Shown here piece after piece: positions 1-9,200 of a DNA stretch of 64,000 nucleotides. Position 1 is the stretch's first letter. The number at the start of each line of letters is the position of its first letter. Origin of the DNA: Chryseobacterium oncorhynchi (GTDB taxonomy: Bacteria > Bacteroidota > Bacteroidia > Flavobacteriales > Weeksellaceae). The stretch spans positions 310,001 through 374,000 of the forward strand of contig NZ_PPEI02000002.1 in assembly GCF_002899895.1 (NCBI RefSeq), given 5' to 3'. The notes beneath the pieces are model-generated. The model had not been told where the DNA came from, searched no databases, and worked only from the letters and a program-made list of their open reading frames with translations. The position numbers and the translations under genes were made by a program.

Positions 1-2267
1 TTTTGTTTTTGCATAAGACCTTTGAAAAAATCGTCGCGTATTTTTTGGTCTGAAGAAGCTGCTTTCATAATAATTTTAAAACGATTTACCCTATCCGGAT
101 TCTTAATTCTCGTCAGCTGTTCTTGCAACAAATCATTATTATTAGTGTTTCGTAATGATAAAGCAAGGGCAAGATTTGTAAAATCATCATCATTAAGGGA
201 TATGTCTTTCGGAGGTGTCTGAGATTTCCAAATGGTGTACAAATTATCATAGGCCTGCTGAGACTGAAATATTCCCTGATAGCCATCAAAAATAATTTTC
301 TTATTGTTTTTCGCCGTTTGCACCTGCAATGTTTTCCATAATGTATTTTCTATATTTCCGGATTCTTTCAATCGAGTATTTTCAGATAAAAAACCCCAGT
401 AAATAGTAGAAATATAACCGGTAATCAAACGTAAGTTTAATTCTGTATTTTCCTTTGGTAATTGTTCAGCAAAAAAATGTAATAAATCCTGCGGGTTGAC
501 CCCTGAACCATTCAGCATATTTTCATATAACGAAATATAAGCGCTTGCACGGTTTATCGGATCTTTTACTAAAGAAAATTCCGATATCATGGCTTTGTCC
601 GTTTTGAATACTCCATACCCGATTCCTGAGGAATTTTGCAGGATAAAAAGAGGTTTCTTTTTCCCTTTTAATTCTGAAATATCCTGTTCTTTTCCGTCCA
701 GCTTTACGTTAACTGTTTCAACTTTGTCAGCATAAAATAAACTGATTTGAAATGCTTGCGGCCAATATTTCTGTTCCTTTCCGTATTCAGGTTTCTGGGA
801 AATGGCAAATTCTTTAATTGTATTGCCTTTATATTGTATATTATAATCGATAACAGGTCTACCTGGATCATTCACCCATACTTTATTCCAGCTTTGCAGA
901 TCTTCCGGTGTATGCTTGTCGAGAATGGTAATAAGATCCGGCCAACTTGCATTACTGTAAGCATATTTTGTAAGGTATTCACTTACTCCTTTTTGAAAAT
1001 TTTCTTCACCTATCAGTAATTCCAGCTGACGCATCATAATGGGTGCCTTATCATAAATAATAGGCCCATACATCATCCCTGCATTCTACAGATTATCCAA
1101 AACCTGTCGGATAGGATTAGCTCCTAAAGTACGATCTACAGAATAAGCTGCCGGAAAATGCCCTGTTAAGAATTTCAGATCATAAACCATTTTATCTGAA
1201 GATGCACCGGTGCTTTTATCTGCCATAAAATTGGCAAAAACCTCTTTCATCCAGACATCATTAAACCAATTCATGGTCACCATATCTCCGAACCAAAGAT
1301 GAGCAACTTCATGGGCTATAAGATTGGAACGGTTATTTAACTGATTTTGTGTAGCATTTGTATCTAAAAATAAAGTGGAATTTTGAAATAATATAGCTCC
1401 CGGATGTTCCATTCCTCCGAATTGAAAATCAGGAATAACAACCAACCCATGTTTTTGAAAAGGATGCTTAATCCCTGTCCATTTTTCGTAATAAGAAAGA
1501 GAATTCCTATATAAAGTAAAAATTGAATCCATGCTATTTTTAATTTTCACAGAATCTGTTTCACGGTATAAAATCCTGGAATCCTGCTGGCTGATTTTCT
1601 CTGTATGATTTTTAAAATCTCCGGCAGCAAAAGAAAACAAGTAGGTAGGAAGCAGATCCGACTGGTCAAATCGCAACGTTTTTTGGGCCTCTTGTATCTT
1701 TGTTTCTTTAAGCTTTCCGTTGGTGATGGCACTCCACTTTTCAGGAATAGTTAATGTCAAAGAATAGTTGGCTTTCAGATCAGGCTGGTCAAAACATGGA
1801 AACATGGTTCTTGCACGATCTGGAACAAATAAAGCATAAAGATACCCATCACGTCTGTTCAAAGCTCCGTTTCCGGCAAGAAAGGCAACATTAATCTGAT
1901 TAAATCCCGATTTCAGATATTTTGCTTCAATGATGACATGTTCATTTTCCAGAACTGCTTTTATCGGTTGTTCATTCACAGATACGGACAGAAGTGAAGA
2001 GGTTTCTTCTTTAAAATCGATCTGTAATGGAGCTTCATTTTGTTTTTTATAGTTAAAAGTAATCACTTCTGTTCCGGAGATCCTTTCTGACTTACTTTCC
2101 GGGATTTTCAGATTAAGCTCATACTTAATTTCATTGAGTGTATTTTTTCTAAATTGGGCCAACTCATACGAGACACCAGATTCAATCTTTGGTAAAGGCT
2201 TCATTTGGGCATGGTAACCACTATTGAAAACAACTAAAAATAACGTTAACAGACCTGCTTTTTTCAT
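1..2267 (-). pseudogene. M1 family metallopeptidase (aminopeptidase N-like), interrupted by one amber codon, 3' end outside window
   Basis: Zinc aminopeptidase of the gluzincin M1 family, exported: a signal peptide opens the protein (MKKAGLLTLFLVVFNSGYHA). The exopeptidase motif appears as GGMEH and the zinc site as HEVAH near residue 317, with the third ligand in KEVFANF. The frame stops at a TAG (1086-1088 on the minus strand) directly after RQVLDNL. It then continues in the same frame as NAGMMYGPIIYDKAPIMM down to base 1 with no further stop, giving at least 750 residues. M1 relatives usually read LDNLQNAG here, so the TAG looks like a single C-to-T change of a CAG glutamine codon. A TATATTTG promoter box lies at 2272-2279, only four bases before the ATG. 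The product may be truncated, or the base may be a sequencing error. The family is certain; its functional state is not. Confidence 0.88.
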
Positions 2268-2645
2268 AAATCAAATATAAGGATTGGAATTGAAATGGGA
2301 TACTATTGACATAACCAAACCTTAGCAAGATTAAAATTTTCATCTCTTATTCCCAACATGAAACAAAAGCTATTTCCAGTTGACAATTTATTTGAACAGA
2401 AAAATCAGCCACTTATTTTCAGTCCTATTTTAAGATACACAATTACTGCATTTTATCTATATATTTTCTCAGGTAAAAACCGGTGTTTTTTGAAATGCAA
2501 AAGTCCAAATAATCCGTTTACTATAACCGAGTTAGGGCAATCTAAAAGAATATTTTCATATTTATTTATATTAATTCCAAACAAATGCAATTCTTTGTAT
2601 TTTTTTTCATAAATATTTAATACTTTAGCTGTATAATTGAAACAA
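2268..2645. other. AT-rich intergenic region, divergent promoters
   Basis: The region separates the minus-strand aminopeptidase from the plus-strand cupin-like gene. A plausible promoter for the latter is TTTG at 2594-2597 followed by TACTTTAG at 2621-2628. An 84-codon plus-strand frame at 2358-2612 has no recognisable family and I do not call it a gene. Nothing else is visible. Confidence 0.4.
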
Positions 2646-3527
2646 ATGGGCATACTTCTTAAACCTATTGATGTAGTAGAAGACATTTCACAAGAAGATT
2701 TTCGTGAAAAATATTTAAAGCCATGTAAACCCGTGGTAATCAAAAACATGGCAAGGAACTGGCCTGCATATCAAAAATGGACGATGGAGTACATGAAAGA
2801 GGTTGTAGGTGATGTAATTGTTCCTTTATACGACAGTGCCAAGGCTGATCCTGCCGCTCCCATCAACACACCAACGACTAAAATGCCGTTCAGTGAATAT
2901 GTTGACCTTATCCAGCGGGAACCTACCGATCTTAGAATTTTCTTTTTCGATCCAATCAAATTTGCACCTAAATTACTGGATGATTATGTTCCGCCAAAAA
3001 ATCTGATGGGTGGATTTTTAGATAAATACCCAAGTATGTTCTTTGGAGGGAAAGGTTCTGTAACGTTCCTTCATTATGATATTGACATGCCTCATATTTT
3101 CCATACTCACTTTAATGGAAGAAAGCATGTACTTCTTTTTGAATACAAATGGAAAACCCGTCTCTATAAGCTTCCTTATGCAACCTATGCTCTGGAAGAT
3201 TATGATATTTCAAACCCGGATTTTGAAAAATTCCCTGCACTGGATGGTATTGAAGGAATTGAATGCTATCTGGAACATGGAGATACCCTATTTATGCCTA
3301 CCGGCTGGTGGCACTGGATGAAATATCTGGACGGATCATTCTCTATTTCTCTTCGTGCCTGGGACAAAAGCTGGGCAGTAAAAGCACATTCTCTTTGGAA
3401 TCTTACTGTTCAACGTAACTTTGACAACTTCATGAAAGGCAGGTACAAAAAAAGGTACATGGACTGGAAAGAAAGAAAAGCTGTTGAAAGAGCTAATATT
3501 GCTTTAAAAAAAGGACTTCCTAAATAA
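2646..3527 (+). CDS. Cupin-like (JmjC-related, cupin_8) domain protein
   Basis: A 293-residue cytoplasmic protein of the cupin_8/JmjC-like family, related to Fe(II)/2-oxoglutarate-dependent hydroxylases. The family pattern is visible: an N-terminal segment with KPVVIKN, then FLHYDIDMPHIFHTHFNGRK, where the His and Asp of HYD and a nearby His are likely metal ligands. The late HGDTLFMPTGWWHWMKYL block is the typical C-terminal metal-binding strand. The frame can be extended to a TTG at 2637, but ATG at 2646 gives the natural start MGILLKPIDVVEDIS. It stands alone and ends at a strong terminator. The substrate is unknown; homologs in Bacteroidota are common and mostly uncharacterised. Confidence 0.85.
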   Translation: MGILLKPIDVVEDISQEDFREKYLKPCKPVVIKNMARNWPAYQKWTMEYMKEVVGDVIVPLYDSAKADPAAPINTPTTKMPFSEYVDLIQREPTDLRIFFFDPIKFAPKLLDDYVPPKNLMGGFLDKYPSMFFGGKGSVTFLHYDIDMPHIFHTHFNGRKHVLLFEYKWKTRLYKLPYATYALEDYDISNPDFEKFPALDGIEGIECYLEHGDTLFMPTGWWHWMKYLDGSFSISLRAWDKSWAVKAHSLWNLTVQRNFDNFMKGRYKKRYMDWKERKAVERANIALKKGLPK

Positions 3528-3540
3528 AAAAATTATAGTC

Positions 3541-3574
3541 AGGTTGAAAGATTCTTCTTTCAACCTGTTTTTTT
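3541..3574 (+). terminator. Rho-independent terminator of the cupin-like gene
   Basis: A perfect 11-bp stem (AGGTTGAAAGA at 3541-3551 pairing with TCTTTCAACCT at 3556-3566), a TTCT loop and a run of T's follow the stop codon by 13 bases. Confidence 0.85.
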
Positions 3575-3743
3575 ATACGATCAATTTCATGTAAAGAAAA
3601 CAGAAAAAGACCAACAACATAGTTGATGAAAATCAATGACAATCAATGGTTATCTGCTCTTTTTTCATTCAGTTTATTTTTATACATCGCAATCAAAATT
3701 TAATTAAATTGCATAGTGAACCCGTTCCCTTAATACCTGATGT

Positions 3744-4466
3744 ATGTTCGAAAAATTGATTGACAGCTTTGAGAAGCTGTGTCTTCAGATTATTATTGAA
3801 ATATTGCTGGTACCGGTAACTATTTTCAAGTTATTTCAGGATACCCGTAGATGTTATGATCTGTCCGTACATGAAATGGAAAAGGAAGAAACTGAGCGTT
3901 TTCGCAATTATTTGTCGCCCATTAAGCTTTCAGTCTACACTTCTGTAATTATTTCTGTACTTCTCATGGATTACAGTGGAGAGCACACCTTTATTTCCAA
4001 TATAAAGGGGCTAAGCATGGTAGAAAAAGCCTTGTTTATATTCCTGATGAATAACTTTACAGCAGTAATCTTCAGTGTAATATTATTATGGTATAAAAAG
4101 GAAAAAGTGAACACAGTCACCTTTCGTACACTTCTTTTTTCATTTATCTATACTACTGTTTACACCTCTACTCCATTTTTCATACTGATTCTTTCTGCAA
4201 TGTTCCTTGGGCAAACGGTAAATGTAGAGTCTTATTTGGACCATCTTTTAAAATTGGCAGACTCAGGAGCCTATGAATCCAGAGATTATGTCTTTTTTAT
4301 TGTTTTTGTTGTATTTGTTGTGATAGGAGTAATCGGGCTGATAAAATTGTTCAAAGCTTTACACCATATTCTACACGAAAATTTCCGTTATCATCCTTAT
4401 GTGGTATGGATTTTCACCTTACTATTCTTTATTATACAGGTCTACTATGCAAGAGGATTCGTCTAA
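3744..4466 (+). CDS. Integral membrane protein of unknown function
   Basis: A 240-residue protein that I do not recognise. It has about five hydrophobic segments, near residues 60-75, 93-115, 127-152, 181-201 and 221-237, and an amphipathic N-terminal stretch around 12-30. Charged loops (HEMEKEETERFRNY; WYKKEKVNT) separate them. The overall look is of a Yip1- or DUF3667-like small polytopic inner-membrane protein, but I see no diagnostic motif. It stands alone between the cupin-like gene and the TetR regulator, with no clear operon partner. The ATG at 3744 is the only good start near the beginning of the frame. Confidence 0.7.
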   Translation: MFEKLIDSFEKLCLQIIIEILLVPVTIFKLFQDTRRCYDLSVHEMEKEETERFRNYLSPIKLSVYTSVIISVLLMDYSGEHTFISNIKGLSMVEKALFIFLMNNFTAVIFSVILLWYKKEKVNTVTFRTLLFSFIYTTVYTSTPFFILILSAMFLGQTVNVESYLDHLLKLADSGAYESRDYVFFIVFVVFVVIGVIGLIKLFKALHHILHENFRYHPYVVWIFTLLFFIIQVYYARGFV

Positions 4467-4644
4467 GAAATCATGCTATTTCAAGGGTGTTTAGATGAAA
4501 AATTCACTCTAAAAATACAATGCCAAGAATAACTTTTTTCACATTGAATTAAAAATTGAAAAATACACACAAATAATTGATTTACAATAAAATAAAATCA
4601 ACAAAAAGACCATATTCAAACATTATTTTAAGATTTTTTTAACA

Positions 4645-4660
4645 AACACACCAGTCTGTT
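4645..4660 (+). promoter_or_regulatory. Probable TetR operator in front of the TetR-family gene
   Basis: A 16-bp near-palindrome, AACACAC-CA-GTCTGTT, has one mismatch between arms and resembles the AACAGAC..GTCTGTT pattern used by many TetR regulators. It lies just upstream of a TACATTTG promoter box at 4672-4679, which fits autoregulation. Confidence 0.45.
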
Positions 4661-4671
4661 CATTTTTTATT

Positions 4672-4679
4672 TACATTTG
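4672..4679 (+). promoter_or_regulatory. Bacteroidota -7 promoter box (TACATTTG) for the TetR gene
   Basis: TACATTTG matches the TAnnTTTG consensus and lies 16 bases before the ATG at 4696. No clear TTTG -33 box is present; the operator-like palindrome occupies that space. Confidence 0.5.
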
Positions 4680-4695
4680 TGAAAAACAATAATTC

Positions 4696-5232
4696 ATGTC
4701 TCGACCTCGCGAAAGAATATTAAGTACTTCAATGCTTCTGTTTCACAGACAAGGCTATAACCGTACTGGTATCAATCAGATTATTGAAGAAGCCAAGGTA
4801 TCAAAGGCAAGCTTTTACCAGCATTTCAAGTCAAAGGACGATTTGTGTATTGAGTTTCTCAACAAAAGATATGATTACTGGGTTTCTGAATTGGAAAAAT
4901 TTATATCGGAAGCAAAAACCCTCGAGGAGAAAATACTGAAATCATTTGATTTTCTTATTTATATGAATGAAAAGGAAGACTTCCGAGGCTGCAGCTTTCT
5001 GAATCTTCTCTCTGAAATACCTGCTGACCAGGAGGAAATTCACCATGTTCTCCGTTATCATAAAAATAAACTGCGGGAGTTCTTCAATGAAGAGATTAAG
5101 GATGAACATACGGCATCTCATATCTATCTCCTTTTTGAAAGTTCAATACTGACCAGCCAGCTTTATAGATCCAATGAATTAATCGAAACATCTAAGATTG
5201 TTATAAAAAATATACTCAACTCTTCACACTAA
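4696..5232 (+). CDS. TetR/AcrR family transcriptional regulator
   Basis: A 178-residue one-component repressor. The N-terminal helix-turn-helix spans about residues 5-50 (RERILSTSMLLFHRQGYNR, then INQIIEEAKVSKASFYQHF, with the TetR signature FYQHFKSKDDL). The C-terminal alpha-helical ligand domain is shorter than average and includes RGCSFLNLLSEIP, a pattern common in YvdT-like TetR proteins. A TetR-type palindrome sits at its promoter. The gene is followed after 42 bases by the S74-domain gene on the same strand, so read-through is possible, but I see no evidence that it controls the secreted proteins. The ligand cannot be told from sequence. Confidence 0.92.
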   Translation: MSRPRERILSTSMLLFHRQGYNRTGINQIIEEAKVSKASFYQHFKSKDDLCIEFLNKRYDYWVSELEKFISEAKTLEEKILKSFDFLIYMNEKEDFRGCSFLNLLSEIPADQEEIHHVLRYHKNKLREFFNEEIKDEHTASHIYLLFESSILTSQLYRSNELIETSKIVIKNILNSSH

Positions 5233-5274
5233 GGAAAAATTAAACATACTCAAGTAAAAAGCTATTAAAAAACT

Positions 5275-6138
5275 ATGCAAAACTCTACTTTCTTGCAGAA
5301 GACTCATTCTGCGGTGTTCAGGCTATGCCTAATCGGAAGCACTACCATCACTTCGCTGCTCTATTCTCAGGCTGGTGGCAAAATAGGAATAAATACCCCT
5401 AACCCGAAAGCTACGTTGGATATTAATGCCAAAACGGACGGGACTTCACAGGCAGAAGGTCTGATGATCCCTCGTCTTACGGGCGATCAGATCCAAACAA
5501 TGACAGCAAGCATCCAGCCCGGAACAGAATCTTTGATGATCTATGCAACCGCCTCTCCTGTTTCTCCTACTGCAAAAGTTTCAAAAATTACCCAACCCGG
5601 TTATTATTTCTGGAATGGTACCAATTGGGAAAGTATGGGTGTAAATTCTAATATCTATACCGCAGATGGCTCTATCACAACACCTTTGGCATCAAGAAAT
5701 GTGGATCTTAATGGTAAAAACCTTGTTTTTTCAGGAACAGGAAGCGTCGGGATTGGAACAGCTCCGTCAGCATCTGCTAAACTGGACGTAGCGGGAACCG
5801 TGAAAGCCAGTGCTATAGACTATAATTCTGATGAAAGGCTGAAGCAAAACATCACAGAAATTACATCTTCTGGAGAAATCGTAAATAAATTAAGGCCCGT
5901 TTCGTACTTCTGGAACGAAACAGGAAAGAAGAAAGGAGGAAATACACAGCTACAATATGGCCTCGTTGCTCAGGAAGTGGAAAAAATTCTTCCCAATATC
6001 GTAAGTACCGATAATGATGGATATAAATCCGTAAATTATAATGAACTGATCCCTTTATTGTTGCAAACCGTTCAGGAACAGGACAAAAAAATCGATGAAT
6101 TACAGAAAGCAGTACAGCAGCTGAAAAAGTCAAAATAG
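5275..6138 (+). CDS. Secreted protein with C-terminal S74 (intramolecular chaperone) domain
   Basis: A 287-residue protein with an N-terminal export signal (hydrophobic LCLIGSTTITSLLYSQA before residue 35). A beta-rich segment contains NPKATLDINAK and a fibre-like GYYFWNGTNWESMGV motif. From about residue 187 it carries the peptidase S74 / intramolecular chaperone pattern SDERLKQNI, with QYGLVAQEVEKILP and NYNELIPLLLQTV. It ends in a coiled coil (DKKIDELQKAVQQLKKSK). In phage tail spikes and some bacterial surface proteins this domain drives trimerisation and then cleaves itself. Many Flavobacteriia encode such proteins; their ligand is unknown. It precedes the giant repeat protein by 90 bases and is probably co-expressed with it. 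I see no type IX sorting domain. Confidence 0.85.
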   Translation: MQNSTFLQKTHSAVFRLCLIGSTTITSLLYSQAGGKIGINTPNPKATLDINAKTDGTSQAEGLMIPRLTGDQIQTMTASIQPGTESLMIYATASPVSPTAKVSKITQPGYYFWNGTNWESMGVNSNIYTADGSITTPLASRNVDLNGKNLVFSGTGSVGIGTAPSASAKLDVAGTVKASAIDYNSDERLKQNITEITSSGEIVNKLRPVSYFWNETGKKKGGNTQLQYGLVAQEVEKILPNIVSTDNDGYKSVNYNELIPLLLQTVQEQDKKIDELQKAVQQLKKSK

Positions 6139-6228
6139 CCATTTACAAATCAATTTTTGATCTATTCATTGCAATCAGGGGTTGAGATTTTTATCTCAGC
6201 TCATTATTAATCTTGTAATTCAAAGAAC

Positions 6229-9200
6229 ATGAAACTTAAATTATATTTCATACTGCTCTTTCTGATAAGCCAGAGTATTTTGGCACAGAATAACTATTAC
6301 TGGGTGGGCGGCCCCGGTAATTGGACAGACCTTAATCATTGGCGTATAGGCTCATCATCAGGGCAGGCTGCTACCATTATCCCTTCCCGTTACGATAATG
6401 TTTATATCACGTCAGGAAGCGGCTTTACTTCCAACGGAGGTATGCTAAATATCCCATCAACAGCTACCTGCAAGGATTTTATCATAGATGATTCATTTAT
6501 CACAAAACTTAGTTTCCCGCCAGGAAGTGTCTTTAATGTGTACGGAAATTTGAAATGGAAGTCCAATGCCGGTGCTTATTATAACCTGACTATGAATTTG
6601 TTTTCGGACAGTTCTAATCCGACACCAAACCTCATTGATGTTCCTGATAATATGATTGATCCGGCATATATTAATGGAGGATATCAGTCTTCTTTTAATC
6701 TTAAAGGAAACGGAACTTTCAAGCTTGTGAAAAATTTTAACAGCAATGGATTTTTTCTATTCAACATCAGTGATAGTGCCTTTCTGGATACGGATCATAA
6801 AAATATAAATTCTTTGATGCTTACCCACAGCTCTACGGCAGCATCCAATTTTAGATCTTCCACAATAACCTCTACCGGCGGCAATTTGACGTTCAATTCG
6901 TCTGCTAATCTTACACAGGCTACCCTTACTTTCCCCGCACTGATTATACAGACAACTCAGGATATCAAAAAAATACTCCTGAATTCTTCAGGGTATTCAC
7001 AAATATCGGGTGGAAATCTATTGACTGTTGATGAAGTAGCAGGTGTGGGAACTTCGGGAGGCACTTTTACCGGAAATCAAATCAACATTAATAAATTCAA
7101 TTTATATTCTTCTATATTAAACGCTACTTTACTGAAGGCTAATGATATTGTGATTGGTGATGGAAGTGTTGAAATGACAGGCTCCCGATTTGAAGTTAAA
7201 AACATGACTCTTGGCAAGGGAAATAATATCTTTCGTACGTCACAATTCGATATCAATAATCTTACCCTGAATGGCGGACAATATAATTTTCGACAGCCCA
7301 TAGGTACTCTTCCTACCTACTTTCAGGTTAATCAAACCCTTACTGCCCTTACTCCATGTAACGGAATTATTCCAAAGTTTGGAGCTTTAGATATTTCATT
7401 GCCTGTAAATCTTATTCTCCCCGGCTCTATCAACGGAAATGGAACGGCTTCTTTCAATGGTTACAATTTAACTACTACAAAACTTACGGGGGGAGCTTCT
7501 ATAACGGCAGGAATAAACGGTGGAAATAATACGGGAAACATTACATATCCCGGAATTATGGCAAAAACCTATTACTGGATAGGTGGCGGCGGTAGCTGGA
7601 GTGATCCGGCACATTGGTCTTTCACATCGGGAGGGCCATCAGCCAATTGTATTCCTATCATGTATGATGATGTGATCTTCAATGAAAACTCAGGGTTTAC
7701 GGCAGGAAATAACAATATCAGTAATAATGGAGCTATTGCCTCCATACGGAACATGACCTGGAATAATGCTCCGGCTAATCCTGTTTTGAATGTTACGATG
7801 AACTTGTATGGCAGTATTTATCTTCAAAAGGATATGACTGCTCCGGTAACAATGACCTTGCTTAAAAACAATTCAGGAGATCCTGTTGTAAGTCGTTACA
7901 TGAACTTTGAAGGCCAAAAAATAAATCAGCTGAGCATCTTTGGGAATGATAATTTCTATCTCCTGCCATCTGGTTCTGGTACTCCTTATGATCTGGAAGT
8001 TGGAGGTGTCTTTAATTTTGACAACAATGCCCTGACAAGTAATCTTTATGCGGACGGAAGAAAAATAAAAGCCGGAGAATTATGGTTAGGTGGTAATAGT
8101 GTCAATATAGACAATGCCCTGCTGCGTCAGAATATTTTAAATGTTTTAGCCAAACAAACCATCACAGCACCTAATACAGCTGTATATATACAAAACTATA
8201 ACGGTCGATATTATACTTCAGGAAACACGAATAATTTTTTCGGAAAAGTTTATAAGGAAGGAACCGGTATCGGAGATATACAGCATATGAATACTGATAT
8301 TTTTCAGGCTAATGGAGGAGATCTAAGATTTTATGGAAACAATAAAGCAAAAAATGTTACCATCAATGGTTCTTCTCATATTAATATGTTTGATAATACT
8401 ACCAAATTTACCATAACAGACAGTTGGATATATAATCGTGCAGACTGTGATATGGTTCTTAATTTTACAGGTCAGGGCGGAAATAATCTTGTTCTGGGAA
8501 ACAGCATTAATGGTAATGGGTTTGTTGAATTGAACAGAATGAATTTTTCAGGGATTAATGCCAGCTATATTAATCCGGTTGCAGGAGCAAAGCCTATTAA
8601 CGCCAGCAATTCCATAGACAGCGGAAGTAATTCAGGGATCAATTTCATGGCTACTACTCCTAAAAACTTTTACTGGAAAGGAGGCTACGGCACATGGAAC
8701 GATCTCAACCATTGGTCTCTGGATCCTACAAGCACAAGAACAACAGCCAACTGTGGTCTTCCTACCATTAATGATAATGTTTTCTTTGATCAGTATTCCG
8801 GGTTTTCTACAACGGGTATCACCAGTATACAGCTTTCTAATGATGTTTCTATTAACGATATTACATTCACCGGATTAGCCCCTGCTTCAAAATCTCATTT
8901 TTCAGGAAATAGCAACTATTATAAAATAAATGTCAACGGAAATGCAGTCTTACATGCAGGATATTATGATGCCGGCTACTTCAGTGGTTTTACATTTGTG
9001 AATATTAATAAACCTACAGGTACCTTAAAAAATGTGACTCCTAATGGAGCAACTTCAGCCCTTAATTTTGCAGGAGATGCACAATGGAAAATCAACAGGG
9101 GAACTTCACAATATGATCTTACCGGTAATGCTAGTATTGGACAAACCAGTATTGCCGGAAACATTTTGGATATAAGCGGTACTGTTATGAACATTAACGT

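Noticed and set aside
2358-2612. An 84-codon plus-strand frame in the gap before the cupin-like gene
   Set aside because: Its product has no family-like features, it covers the probable promoter of the next gene, and no terminator follows it.
6165-6210. Terminator between the S74 gene and the giant surface-protein gene
   Set aside because: TGAGAT-TTTT-ATCTCA forms a short hairpin, but no T-run follows, so read-through into the next gene remains likely.
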